DNA from: Anseranas semipalmata
Lineage: Eukaryota > Chordata > Aves > Anseriformes > Anseranatidae
Assembly (NCBI GenBank): GCA_013399115.1
Contig: VXAA01003830.1
Span: 748,208 to 812,207, forward strand
Length of the DNA stretch: 64,000 nt
Direction of reading: 5' to 3'
The first letter of the stretch is position 1. Each line of letters starts with the position of its first letter. Below are positions 12,401-23,900 of the stretch, one piece after another. Position numbers and translations under genes: made by a program. Below the pieces are notes generated by a model. The model had not been told where the DNA came from, did no database searches, and worked only from the letters and a program-made list of their open reading frames with translations.

Positions 12401-15400
12401 CAAACATCTGTGGTAATTGTCCATTATTCCCCTTACAGTTGGTGATGGCTATCCTTTGAATATGCAGGAAGCTGTAAAATACAAAGTTTAGTGATGAACT
12501 TGAACTTTAAATGTCTCTGGACAATGTTAGTAGGCATTCCAGTTGTATCCATAGTCTTCCTGTTACTTTGCTGTCTATAAATGAGGATTATACATCTGTG
12601 TGATTTTTCATATTAAGAATCGGGATGTAACACCAAGGAATGTGGTGGAGAAGCACCTTGGGAATGGATAATTCCATTACAAGCTACATCGCTTGTCATT
12701 TGTGCCTCTGCTTTTTTCAGGAACGTGAGCAGTTTTCCTTCCACCTATAAGGCTAGGAGAGAGGCAGAAAAGTCGATCTCTCATTTCCAGTAAGGATAAA
12801 ACAGTTGTCTGTGAACAAGATCAGGAAAAACTGTACTTAATGAATATTGAATATGTTATATTTAATTGCCCAGCAGTTAGTGTATTAGCGATTAATACTT
12901 TTTTAACCATTTGAAAAATATATAAACAGCTGGATATGTGAATTTGTTATTATGGAAAACATGCCTCGGTATAAATTGAGTAGCCATAATTTAGAACATC
13001 ATCTGGCAGCTGTAAGAGATTTTGAGCAAAGTACTGATGCATTTTTCTCTATCATTTTTTTTTCTGCTCTGTGTACTTAATATTGCAAGTCTTTTGACTA
13101 TAGAACTGAAGGAAAAAAGGTTTTCCCAACTCCTCACTTCAGAGATTGTATTATGAAGGACTTGTTTAAAAAAAGAACAATATAAATTGCCAGGGCAGGC
13201 TGTACTTTTTCTCACCTGTCATAAACATTATGTTTCCGTAGAAATTTCTTTGTTTTGACTTGCATGAAAAAGTAGAGGCCATTGTTATCTTCAACAATCA
13301 CTTCATACAGTAGTTTAACAGTCAGAAGTGATAGAATACTCATGAAAAAGAAGAGGATACAAGTTCTCCCAGTAGTGGAGTGGTATTCAACAAAGTAAAC
13401 ATATTTTTTTTTAAATCTCTGGGATTTATGCAAGTAAAGATATTACTATTATTAACATTTAACGCTTTGTTAAGGTTAGATGCACTTCTGGACTTTACTG
13501 GTGCAGGTCTCAAACAGAGCGGGTATAAACTATAGCTGGCACAATATTCAGAATAATGGTATTGAGATTTTCAAGATGGAAGTATGGAAACACTTTTTTT
13601 TTGGTTAAGCAAAAGAGGTGCCTTTAAAACATGGGCACATACCTTTGATGTATTTTACAAGCATCAGTTGGAATGTAATCTTACTCGTCCATAGTTTACA
13701 CCATTGTCTTTGCCTGAAGAAGAAAACATTAACAAATAGTTTGAGTGCAGAATAATAACTCATAGCGATGTTTAGGTTTTAAAATGTGAAAGATAACTGA
13801 GCTTAATATGAGGAGAGAGACGGATCAGTGCACAAAGGAAAGTTTTGATACATCTATGATAGAAGGTTGTGGATTGGTCTAGACAGCGCTGATTTCAAAT
13901 GAAATGAAAGTGAACCAAAAATGAATTTAAGTCAAAAATTGATTTCAGTCAAACTTGAAATTACTGTGTCCTACTGAATCCAAATACATATGAAACTTGT
14001 CAAGTTCTTTATCGCGAGTTCCTTGGAAGGTATTGTCTGGATGTATATTATGGTTCTCGCTTTTTGTTTCACTTAGTGCTTTTTGTGCTTACATATGTGT
14101 TTTTGCAATTGCCCTACCTGACCTAAGCCTACTAAGGTCTGTTTGGTTGCTGAAGGGTGCAATCCTTTCCAACTGACTCATGCTGGCAGTAATATTTGCA
14201 GCATCAGTCAAAGTGGAGAGGTAATCACACTGAAAATTAGTCTCACCAAAGAAAACCCCTCAGGATTGGTTTTCATCCAGATCACCTTTTTGATAGAGGG
14301 GGAACAAGAGAATCATAGAATCACAAAATATCCTAAGTTGGAAGGGACCCAGAAGGGTCATCGAGTCCAAATCTTGGGTCTGCACAGGACAACCCCAGAA
14401 TCAGACCAGATATCTGAGTGTGTTGTCCAAATGCTTCTTGAACTCTGACAGGCTCGGTGCTGTGACCGCTTCCCTGGGGAGCCTGTTCCAGTGCCCGATG
14501 ATCCTCTCAGTGAAGAACTTTTTCCTGATAACCAACCTGAAACATGCCTGTCAGTTATAAGGTGAAGTTAGATTAGTTAAACTCATAAACTCCCTCATAT
14601 AATTTTCCTGTACCATCTTAAAACAGATAAAAACAGAAGCTATAGTATGTATGTAGGATGAAGTGCCTTTTCTTGTTTGATACAACCATTAATCCTGAGA
14701 AGCGGTCCAGAGTTCAACTAAGTCATTTCAGGAGAAGGAGGAAAGAGTGGGAGACAACTTGCAAGCAATCTGTTCAAATGAAAATTTGTCATCGCTGCAG
14801 AAGCTTCTTACAGAACTTGCCTGTTGCCTAAGAGGGCCATTTTGAACTTGCCTGTTTCCCAAGAAGGCCATTTCACCTCTTTCCAAGGCTAATTTGAGAT
14901 GTTCTTGTTGGCTTAGCAAAGCCTTAAGCAGAGGCCAGCACTGACAGTGGCACAGAACATATTAATTATGTAGTACTTTGTAGTGTGGACCATGGTCTGT
15001 CAAATACTGGTAACAAAGATCACTACATGCCTTTCAACTAGGATACCATGTTCTCTGAAGTGGAGATTTCCTGCTCCCCATTTATTCTATTTTCAGTCTT
15101 GCAGTCCAGAGATGGTGCTTCATCTTAGATGTTTTTTCTGTCTCTGGAAAAAATAGACTAAAAGAGCTAAGAAAATAAAACACCAAAGGAAAAAAAGGAT
15201 CTAAAATTATCTTCAGATAGATACAGTGAAATTATATAGTTCTCTTTACAAACACTTTGAAAACAAATGAAATCCAATTTGAACGTTCCCTTGTCTAGCA
15301 CAGAGTAAAGATCAAGTAATTTACTGTTTCATAACAGTTGCACAAGAAATGAAAATAATTGTCTTATGGAATGAGTCTTTTGGGTGTAACTTATGTAGAT

Positions 15401-17426
15401 ATGCTCATATGAACTTTACATAAAAACATGTAACAGTACAATGAGAAAGGGGTGGAGAGAGAACGCAATCTGCAATACCGAAGGTTAATGGTTGTTCTTT
15501 CTATCTGTGACTTGAATAATCATCACCGACTGTTCAGCCTTCATTTCTATTGATGAAGGCTTTGAAAAATAGTGAAATGACATGCCCTCAGTGTCAGTGA
15601 GTGGCAGCTTGCGTTAAACTAGTAGTTTTGATGTAACATTCATTGATTTCTCTGAAATTGAATGTTGAGGATGGCAAATGGAAATATCTTTAGAAATGTC
15701 ACAGGTATGAACGTGCTTGTTTATCTCATCCCTCTTGTGCTTTGTCAAGCATCAAGATCTTATGTCATTAGCTTTGGAGAGAGACAAAATTCTGTCACTT
15801 GGATGTTGTCATAGCTACATGCTTCTCAGTTTTCCCTCTTGTCTTTAGGAATTGGATCTCTGCTGCATATAGTGAAGTTTTGAATTAGCAAATGGAAAAC
15901 AAGGATTAGATAAATGCACAGTTACCTTTAAAATAATCTTTAGTCTGTCAAATGCTTGATTAGAACTCCTGAGTTAGTGTACATGAACTATCCTACATCT
16001 GTTTTACGTGCTTCTCAGGAGTCTGAAATTGAGTGTGGTCTTGTTTTGCTTCCAGGAAACGTGTTCACCAAGGTCTGTGTTCAGGGATATTTCCTTTTTT
16101 CAATTACTACATTACTGAAGACCATTTTTACAGGTCTGAAGTGAACAGGCTTCTTTTTTTTTTTTTTTTTTTTCTTTCTGGACTTCTTTCTCAGCTAACT
16201 ACCTAGACATCTCAAAAATATTGGTGCGTTCACATCAAAATTCAGGATTCTGATTTTCACGATACTGCTTTTTTGTTGCTTCATTTTATCACTGTTACAG
16301 TTACTTTGGTTACATTAGTGATCCGAGTTATTCTTTTAATGTATTGCTATTTGTGTAGTGCAAAAGAACAAAGTTACATCAAACCTGAAATATTTTGAAT
16401 GGTAGCAAGTGTTTCCTGTGCTTTGGCTTTACTTGGAACTCTGGGCTTCCCTTATGAATAAGTAGTTTGATCTCTGATGTGAGAAGGCTGACGTCTTATC
16501 AAATTTGAATGAAATGAAGGGTGTAGGTTTGTTGTTAACAATACACAGTAACTTAGTTCTTGACAGCTTTGATTTGAGCAGGAAAATGAAAAAACAGACA
16601 ATAAATATGTGGATTATGATGGAACATGAAAGGTAAGGGAGATTCTGCAGTGGCTTAATGCATTGATCTTTCTTCTGTAGAGACATTATTTTTAAGTTAT
16701 AGTTAACCCAAATAAAAGTGAGTTTGCTGCTCTTTTGTTTCTTCAAATGCTTCTGGTGTTTACAAAAGCAAGTTCTGAAGAATTCAGTATACTTGGGAAG
16801 ACAGGGTTGCTTAGCACATCAGGATTGACCCACATAGGCAGAAGGGCTAGAAAAGCTTGATTGGCTCTATGTGTACTTCATGCTTTCTTCTGACTTTGAC
16901 TGTTAATGCCTCACTTTTCTGAGCACCAAACTTATACAACATATATTAACATAAATTTTCCCATTCCCTGAGCTCTTTTGGTCTGAATTTTCAATTCCTT
17001 CTCCCTACATGAAGTGCTGTCTTTTGGATTTTGGTAAGAGAGGGCCAATCCCCACAAGCTTACACTTGTTGAAGGGATCAAGTGTTTTGATAATAAGACT
17101 GCTGTGAAAAGAAACAGCATTCCCTCTCTAACAAAGGTCCTTAACTCCCGAGTCTTTCTTGTATTTTAAGAGTGTGCTTTAAAGATGTATTATCCCAGTA
17201 CTATTGCTCACAGACAGCTGAGAAAAAGATACATACAGCATTTCATAACACTTCATAACTTTTTTTTTTGAATTTCCGAGTGTACTATTTCAACAGAACA
17301 CAAAAATCTTCTCATAAAATCTTCCCACAGAAACTGAAACAGAAGAATCAGCAGCTGAAGCAGATCATGGATCAGTTACGGAATCTCATTTGGGACATAA
17401 ATGCCATGTTGGCAATGCGGAACTGA
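271..17426 (+). CDS. MED30: Mediator complex subunit 30 (complete, four coding exons)
   Basis: MED30 is a subunit of Mediator, the nuclear co-activator that links DNA-bound transcription factors to RNA polymerase II. It is a metazoan subunit usually placed in the head part of the complex. The coding exons are 271-444, 1460-1618, 6712-6822 and 17331-17426, with lengths of 174, 159, 111 and 96 nt including the TGA stop. Together they make 540 nt, or 179 residues; I recall the human protein as 178. Every intron is phase 0 and has GT-AG ends. Recognition rests on family blocks such as [20 protein letters not shown] in exon 1, [16 protein letters not shown] at the start of exon 2, [10 protein letters not shown] and FASEERREI in exon 3, and [20 protein letters not shown] at the C-terminus. 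The C-terminal part is rich in Lys, Gln and Leu and looks like a coiled coil. The N-terminus (about residues 1-25) is Pro/Gly/Ala-rich and probably disordered. No break or missing segment is seen. Confidence 0.97.
445..1459 (+). other. MED30: MED30 intron 1
   Basis: This 1,015-bp AT-rich intron is phase 0. It begins with a T-run, A-run inverted repeat (457-489). Apart from that repeat I see no transposable element, and no open frame that looks real. Confidence 0.93.
457..489 (+). repeat. T-run / A-run inverted repeat next to exon 1 donor
   Basis: GG followed by eight T (457-466) is the exact reverse complement of eight A followed by CC (480-489). A 13-base loop (one C and twelve T) separates them. 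In the pre-mRNA this could fold 12 nt after the exon 1 donor, though the stem is almost all A-U. The homopolymers are also prone to length variation. Confidence 0.6.
1460..1618 (+). CDS. MED30: MED30 coding exon 2
   Basis: This exon encodes residues 59-111, starting [10 protein letters not shown] and ending DPVPIE. The acceptor is TTTTAAG, preceded by a T-rich tract broken by a run of G. The donor is GAA|GTAAGT, a strong consensus. The middle part is helical ([20 protein letters not shown]) and is followed by the conserved KCNEN block. The open frame runs a few codons past the donor into the intron, but the family sequence stops exactly at the splice site, which fixes the exon end. Confidence 0.96.
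2037..2082 (+). repeat. 23-bp perfect tandem duplication
   Basis: Two identical 23-bp units lie side by side (2037-2059 and 2060-2082), each beginning ATTATTCCC and ending CTGCCCATC. The lack of any difference between the units suggests a recent local duplication inside MED30 intron 2. Confidence 0.85.
3440..3714 (+). mobile_element. CR1 LINE, truncated 3' end (sense)
   Basis: This is the 3' end of a CR1 non-LTR retrotransposon. The open frame shows the family's C-terminal pattern ([29 protein letters not shown]). The non-coding tail ends TTCCTTCCAACCCAAGCC and then ATTCAATGATA, a degenerate form of the CR1 3' terminal repeat. The copy is 5'-truncated, as is usual for the family. Its coding remnant is still open, so it is not among the oldest copies here. 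The left boundary is approximate. Confidence 0.9.
4029..5110 (-). mobile_element. CR1 LINE, 1.1-kb 5'-truncated copy (antisense)
   Basis: Read on the minus strand, this copy runs from inside the reverse-transcriptase domain to the 3' tail. The RT block with [11 protein letters not shown] is at about 4960-5000, and the catalytic box appears as FVDD at 4887-4898 (+ coordinates). The C-terminal part of ORF2 is open from 4636 down to 4028 (about 202 codons; [39 protein letters not shown]). A single TAA near 4643 separates this from an open stretch (4646-4897) in the same frame, and a frameshift near 4850 separates that stretch from the FVDD frame. It is therefore a dead copy, although better preserved than most others in the window. 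Confidence 0.93.
6712..6822 (+). CDS. MED30: MED30 coding exon 3
   Basis: This exon encodes residues 112-148, from [10 protein letters not shown] to REIMEVNK. The acceptor is TCTTTGCAG and the donor AAG|GTAAGA. A long polypyrimidine run at 6654-6681 and a CTGAT branch-point-like motif near 6690 precede it. The acidic and charged middle ([10 protein letters not shown]) is followed by an Ala/Ser/Gln stretch. That stretch differs from the human AGPP version as I remember it and probably accounts for the one-residue length difference. Confidence 0.96.
10615..11950 (-). mobile_element. Old, diverged CR1 LINE copy (antisense)
   Basis: The + strand starts with GATAGAATCACAGAGGAATTTAG, the complement of a CR1 3' end, and can be followed for about 1.3 kb through sequences matching the ORF2 C-terminus and RT region (for example CTTCCACTAGACTTTCTCCAG near 10940 and CCACACAGCCAGTCATTTC near 11625). 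It ends inside the RT coding region near 11950. Many substitutions and indels interrupt every frame. This marks it as the most degraded of the long copies. Confidence 0.85.
14311..14541 (-). mobile_element. CR1 LINE 3' end (antisense), TTGGACTC-type subfamily
   Basis: It begins AATCATAGAATCAC, the complement of the CR1 3' tail, followed by TTGGAAGGGACCCAGAAGGG, and reads on through CTGTTCCAGTGCCCGATGAT to about 14541. Its 3' half closely resembles the second copy at about 26849-27223 (shared TCCAACTC/TTGGACTC blocks and a similar tail), so the two probably belong to one subfamily. This subfamily differs from that of the copies at 3.4, 4.0 and 28.5 kb. Confidence 0.9.
16154..16173 (+). repeat. 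Poly(T) tract, 20 T
   Basis: An uninterrupted run of 20 T lies in MED30 intron 3. No identifiable retroelement is attached to it, so it is a simple repeat. Confidence 0.9.
17331..17426 (+). CDS. MED30: MED30 coding exon 4 (terminal) with stop codon
   Basis: This exon encodes residues 149-179 and the TGA stop at 17424-17426. The acceptor is CTTCCCACAG. The product is a Lys/Gln-rich amphipathic helix ([19 protein letters not shown]) followed by the highly conserved [12 protein letters not shown] end. It matches the family terminus exactly, so the gene is complete within the window. It lies 10.5 kb from exon 3. Confidence 0.97.
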   Translation, partial: KLKQKNQQLKQIMDQLRNLIWDINAMLAMRN

Positions 17427-17858
17427 ACAAGGAAAATCGAACTTTGTCATTGGAAAAGATACACATTTGTTTGGATATATATAATTTTAAGAATTAACAT
17501 TTTTTCCTACAACCATATTGAAGCAATATTTGAAATGTCTTCAACATTAAAACATTTTGTTCTGTGATAACTTAAATGGTGTTGGCTTTGCTTTTATAAA
17601 AGATTTGTGTTACAGCTTGCACCTGAGTGATTCACTTAGGGTGAATATAATAAATTTTGTAAGTAATGGTAATAATTTGGATCGCTATGCAAGTTGGGGC
17701 TGTATAAATGAAGTGTTTCTGGATTTTTTTTACAGTACATCAAAATACTCTGTTTTTAAATCTGTTTACATGCCATTCTGCAGTGCAAACCACCTCTACA
17801 GGTAGGAGAAGTTGCAATACAGAAGAGTAGTTCCAGTAAGCTACAGGACTGGAATAAA
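17427..17858 (+). other. MED30: MED30 3' UTR with candidate poly(A) signals
   Basis: After the stop codon an AT-rich stretch carries three possible cleavage signals: ATTAAA at 17546-17551, AATAAA at 17649-17654 and AATAAA at 17853-17858. The true 3' end cannot be chosen from sequence alone, so the end given here is the last of the three. An open frame at 17557-17805 inside it is unlikely to be coding. Confidence 0.65.
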
Positions 17859-18893
17859 TGATCAGATATGAGGATGCTCTATGTTTTCCTGTTGTAGGAA
17901 CATAAATTAGAGGCTACTGCGCCTTGTAAGTTCATCTTATCCCATAGCCTATCATTGCATGCTCGTGGTATTAGATAAATTGGAGCAAAATTCAAAAGCT
18001 ACATAAAATTACCCCTATCTTCTCATGGATATAATTAAGTCATATTAAGTGAAGACTGTATATATCCTCAAACCTTAACTTGTTCTGTAACTATATGTTA
18101 TCATTTGTTGAGTACTGCTCCAACTGTTGTCTGGCCTAGTATTCCTATAGCATTCTGTATGGTTGGAATGCTTTTGTTTTGTTTACTAAATTGCACTAAG
18201 TAAAATTTTCATCAATACTTTTGCTATGACTTCCAGTCCCATAAAACTTTGGAGTATATGAGCAGTTCAATATCTTGAGTTAGTCATGAACCTTCATCTT
18301 TCTTTGTTCTGCCTCTGGTATTCTTCACAATTTTCATTAGCCCAGAAAATATTCTTAATTTTTATTATCCATAGATGCTACAAGTGGACTATGGATCTCT
18401 TTTTATGGATCAACAGATATCTAAAATAATACTGTTTCAAAGAAATCCTTAAGGCACTTGATTGTTAATATTTGTCAAGTTGAAAACTAACCATTCTTGT
18501 GACTTGCTTCTTGCATATTACTTTGAACTCTCATTCCTTGCCCAATTAGATTCCTTAATAGTTTTGTTTGGAACATTTACTCAGAACCCTCTAAAGAGTC
18601 CAGTGAAGTGGTATCCTTTTACAAGATATATGGGGTTTTGATACCGAATTCTCATTGATTAGCGATGCATGGTTTTAAAAAAAATAGAGCGGTTTGTTGT
18701 TCTATCAGTCTTTTATTTTTATTTTTGTTTTTTAATAATTTCAACCCATTTGCCTACTCCTTGAGATAAAAATCACTGGCATGTAGTAGATCTGATCAGC
18801 TATTAACAATAGGTCAGATCACCTGGTTAACAATATACGACTTTTTCCTGAAATTAGGTATAATGTAGTTGTCTTTTATTTCTCCTTTTGAAG

Positions 18894-19046
18894 GCTTTAG
18901 AACTAACAGATGAATGGATGTCCAGTCTTGTCTGTATCATTGGAGATAAACACACACAGAAAATATTTTGGTTAGTTACCCATGATGAAAGTGCTAGTTA
19001 CCTATGGCAATTTCTAGATCTAACTAGATCTCAAAACACCAAACAG
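18894..19046 (+). other. Candidate exon: open frame between splice consensus sites
   Basis: A 153-nt stretch (51 codons, no stop) is bounded by a good acceptor (pyrimidine-rich GTCTTTTATTTCTCCTTTTGAAG ending at 18893; only short parts are essential: TTTCTCCTTTTGAAG) and a near-perfect donor (AAACAG|GTAAGG at 19046/19047). The frame is phase 0 at both ends, like all MED30 introns. The peptide (for example LTDEWMSSLVCIIG) matches nothing I know. It could be an alternative terminal-region exon of MED30, part of an unannotated transcript, or a chance combination. Confidence 0.25.
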
Positions 19047-19525
19047 GTAAGGCCTGTCACTTTTCTCCCATATTACAAATGGAAGAGTGGTTAGCTCTTA
19101 GTGTTTAGCAGCAGGACCATTCGTTTCCCATTTAGATTGTCCACTACAGCATTTTTGTTGATCAGGAATGATGGCTGATTTTTTCAGCCATGAGAGACAT
19201 TGTTATTTTATAATATAAGTAAAGACAAAACAGACTAAATTTTTGAAGAAAGCCTTTAAAAAGGAGATGAAGGCTGCTAGTAGAGATTCTTTTGTTGTTG
19301 TTTGTTTGCTTAAGATGTAGGCACACTTTTGTATTTGCAAGGTACAGTGACAACTTTCTATTTAGTGTGCATATAAGCATGCTCCCAGCCTAAGAAGTAT
19401 TTCAGGTGGATTTTGAAATGGAACCAACATTTTAATTGTGAGGTAAAATTCTCAGCACTTAGTATTTTGTTCTAGTTTTGGAATAATTATAGAAAATGGA
19501 GATTAGTCTAGATGTTGCTCTACTG

Positions 19526-19547
19526 TATATACATATATATGTATATA
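19526..19547. repeat. 22-bp perfect TA-rich palindrome
   Basis: TATATACATAT is followed directly by its reverse complement. It lies in a TA/TG-alternating stretch (about 19525-19561), which is a simple-repeat region able to extrude a short cruciform. Confidence 0.75.
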
Positions 19548-20963
19548 TAATGTATATAATATCTTTGTATTCTCACTAAGTGTTTCTAAAATTTGTTGGC
19601 TTTTTTATTGCATATAAACAATGCAGAAGTAACCTAAAATCTCAAGAAGAGTGCAAATATGGCAAGTAGATGTCAGGGCAGTGCAATATTCAGCTTACTC
19701 TGTGCAGCTGCTGGCAGTAGCCAAGGTTTATACTATAATTTTTCATCTGGGAGAGAGGAGAAAACACTTTAAACCACTACCAGAATAGATAGTGCAGTAG
19801 CTAAATTGCAAAGTGTAGAAATTGACAGAATTGTAAATTATCACAGGAAATACTGTCAAAACAGGAACTTTGCAAGGTGTAAGACCGAAACCATACACTT
19901 TGACTTACACAGATGAAAGTAAGGGTAGTGTACATAATTCATATGCTACCACATCATGAGTAAGTATAGGATTTGCTCAAGAAGATAACAGGTTTAGGAA
20001 AAGTGGCAGTTCTTCAACTGTGGAGCACTTTTAAAGGAATTGCTGAGCATCAACATGTGCTGAAAATTAATATTTTAGTTAATGTTGACTGAATTTTAAC
20101 TGCTGGTTAATGAAATGGCACCAAATGTGGTACTTACAAATACCAGCAAAGCAATACCAACAGATTTTTCAATGTTTTATTTATATATCATTGATTTTGA
20201 CTATTTCTGTGTTTCAGATTAGGTGGAAGCTGGATAAACAGACAATCCTGGGAGCAGATACCAAAATCTAGGATGGTTCTGTTGTTGGAATAAAAAAATG
20301 TTTGAGGGGTTTGGTGGGGTTTTTAGGGCCAAGAAAAGACTTGGGGCATTGGAGGTGGGATGTTGAGTACTTTGTAGCATATTAGTAGTAGCACCCCAAG
20401 TTAACACAGACTCTCAAAATGAAACCATTAATCCTGCATCTTTATAGATAATATAACAGATACTGAATGTTCAGTTCAGTAAGTGAGTTGAACACAGCAT
20501 GACAACATGAAGATGCCTGCTAGGCAGTATGCAAAGGTCCAAGGTTTATTTACATAAAAAAGACTGAGTGCAGAGCAGATTTATGCCGTGTTCAGGAAAG
20601 ACACAAAGAGTTTACCTTTCCTCTTGACTTTCATAGAGGCAGCAAGGCCGCATCCAGAGTGCTTTAATAAACCATGAACGGTTTTGTTGTCCTATTGAAA
20701 AACCTGCCCTAATCATAGTATTTCTTACTGACAGAGAAATTGAAGCCCGTACACAAGTGCTATTTAAATTCATTACTGTAAATAATGGATTTAGGTGGAG
20801 ATGGTCAGGGATTCTGGTTTCATAAGAACCAAGGTTTCATTGGTGTGCTAGATGGCTGCACAAGCCAAAAAGACTCTACAGCTGAAGGATGACTGACAAC
20901 TGCTGTGGAAAACAAAAAAGCTCCAGATGTAGATTTGAGGATCAGAAGTTAAGAAAAAATGTC

Positions 20964-20979
20964 AAAAAAAAAAAAAAAA
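20964..20979 (+). repeat. Poly(A) tract, 16 A
   Basis: A run of 16 A in intergenic sequence. The 200 bases before it do not match a gene or retroelement that I recognise, so I do not call it a retrocopy tail. Confidence 0.85.
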
Positions 20980-23900
20980 CGACAGCCAAGGACACTGTGA
21001 GTCAATTGAGGTTTGCAGAGGATGGATTAGTTTAATTACTTCATGCTAACAAAGGAAATGGGGAATATAAATGAATTTACAGATACATCAGTGCAGAAAA
21101 AAATATTTGGGGAAGAAAGTGAGTAGTCACTCCCTTTACATAATAGTAATGAAGTAAAATAGTAGAGCATGTGGGCTTTCATGAAAAGTTTTTTTTCTGG
21201 GTTGGAAGTTATTCTATTTTTACACATAAAAACAGCAAGCTGGCTGATATTTATTGATGGGTGTTAATGAAAGTGACAAAAAGTTATATACCAACACCAT
21301 TTTTTATTTAAGAAAATATAATGGATAACTGGATATGATGTAAGTTAAATGCAGTATAGTGAAACTTTTATCTTGTTAAGTCTAGCTTCTGTGTAAATTT
21401 TAAGGATTTTTTTTATTCACGTTGCATGAGGGATGCATTCTGGCATCTGTTACACTACACAACAAATAACACTACTAAGAGCTGTGAGTATTGTTTGTAT
21501 TGATGTGAATGTAGTCTGAAGCAGAATACATGTTTTACAGGGCTTCTCACTGGACTAGGTCCAGTAAAGCTCATAGACATATTTGAGGCAAAGAAGCAGA
21601 AGCACATTTTTTTGTGTGTGCACTTAACGCTGGGAGCATCTCAGCTCATCATATGCCTTCATGTTCAACTTGGAAGCTACCTAATTGCTTAGAGTTCTGC
21701 TTCTGTACATGCCACTAGCAGCTGATACCTGATCCTCACTGCTGAGGTTGTATAAACCCTGTGCTCTTCTGCCCAAATCCTGTAAGAGGCCTGATGTGCT
21801 AGGCCCTCTTCAGCCCCTCGTGCTCTCACTTTCCAATCTCGGATGACTGTCCCTACTACAAGGCTACAGGGTAATGTTCTAGAATAGAACTGAATTGAGT
21901 GGCTGAAACGAGCGTATTACATACATATCTATGATAAAATCCTTTCCTAGATCTGCATGTGCTTTCTCATGAAATCTTACTGGAAAAAATAAATTCAAAT
22001 TTGCCAAAATAGGAAGAAAAATATGTGAGTTTAAAGTTGTCTGAGTAGCAGTGAATAGCAATGCAGTTGTTTTCATCATCATGTAGCGGTTTTAGTGGTA
22101 TTTACAAGCATAGAGAGGGGAAAGAAGATCATGAAAACAGCCCATTACTGAAATATGTTGTTGAAGTGGGAAGACTTTCAAATAAAAGGAAAATACAAAG
22201 AAATAGAACAGCAACAATCAAAACTTAGATGAGCACGAAATGGCCCTAAAATAGTGGCAGGGAAAGAGGATTTGGGAAAACACATTTCAAATCTGCATTA
22301 AAGAGATAATTGGGATGCAGTGAGGGGGAAAAAGCCACTGCAGCTCTGGGGTGCATGACCAAGTACTGCATGGTAGGGAGTATAAATGGGAGCGCTCTTG
22401 CTCTGAGACCACTAATTCTGCATGAAATGCTGCATTAGTTTTGGGGTCAGCATGTTACTAACACAGCAAAAGAGAAGAATGCCAATGTGCTACCATATGA
22501 AAAATCATTAAAACATTATGATAACTTCTGAAAGCCAAAACAAAGCTCAAATATGGAAATTCTTGGGTAAATGCATAAGGGAGAGGAGAGAATTACTAGA
22601 GTGATTTGGAGTGCCTATAGCACAGAGTAGTGAACGAAAGTAAGCAACTATTTAAGTTATTTCACCAAACACCAACAGGGAGCTGGGGATGGGAAATCTC
22701 TTGATGCTAAGATATGAATTATTAATTTCCCCAGGAGTTTAAAAGGCTTTACCTTGGTTACTTGGAAATTTTAAAACTAAACAGAAAGACGAGAAAAATG
22801 TACTGGGAAAAGGCAGAAAAATCCTGTCTTGCATTGGTAAAGCAAAAGGTGTACTAAGTTGACCTTACTCGTTTTTCCACCTTTAGATTTTACAGTCAGA
22901 AAGTATCTGTGTATCAGATGACTATTTGTCAGATGATGAGCTCCTGAGAGCACCTGGACAAGGTGCCACCTGCATGTATTAAACAGGCTTTCATGGCTTC
23001 TTTGTGATGACTTGTTGCTGAAATTCCTCTTCAGGTTACGGTGCTTTCACGGGATTTCTATTACAGAGGAATCGGAGCGGTAAGGGAAATGAAGCAGTAC
23101 CTTGTTTCTCCTTCCCTACTTCCCTACCCCACGTCCCCAGCCTCCCACCCTTAGCTTTGGTTCATTTCCTAGTGAGGAACTGCTCTGTGATCTTGCCACA
23201 AAGCTGAAGTAGTAACTGATTCCTGATTATTGTCTGTTGATCCAGCAGAACTTGTGAGGTCATTTACTAAAGTGAAATGTGAGGCTATTTATCCACCCTT
23301 CACCAGCTGAGATTAAAAACAACTGCAGTGCTCGCATGCCGTGCAGCGTGAGCTCTTGTCGCAGTCCATGCTGGGAGAGCACATTTGTTCCAGTGCGGAG
23401 ACAGAGGGTGATCTAAGCATGTGTAAAATGTGGTTGTATTTTGCCTCAGATATAAAGTAGCCATCGTCATATAAATTGTTATGTAAACCACATGCTGCTT
23501 GTGCAGCATTTGCATATGTTACATATATTTTTGTTCAATGTGGGAGGTTTTAATTACTTTCTAGGAAATGAGAACTTTTTTAAAGGTCTTGAATAGTCTG
23601 AGCAACCGCATCTAAAATGCCCTCCGGCAATCACAGAAACAGAGTAAGGAATGGAAATAGAACATAAGCATTGCACTTTCCACACAGAGAAGAAACTTTT
23701 TTTTTTTTAATATGTGTTTACTACTGCCACAGTCCCAACGTCTCATCATAATCATTTGGTAGCTTAGATTTCATAAAAACTACGAGCCCCGCTGTAGCAT
23801 TTTGAAAGTAATAAGTAGATTCAAGGCAGTTAAGGCAAATACAATTAGATTTATTCATTTTACAGCTCCTCGAAGTTGCAGAGACTACTGTAATTTAAAT

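Larger units (their letters stand above)
6823..17330 (+). other. MED30: MED30 intron 3
   Basis: This 10,508-bp phase-0 intron is AT-rich. It contains an old antisense CR1 copy (about 10615-11950), an antisense CR1 3' end (about 14311-14541), a purine tract near 9471-9500 and a T20 run at 16154-16173. Short open frames within it, for example 9088-9333 and 9543-9827, match nothing I recognise and look like chance. Confidence 0.92.
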
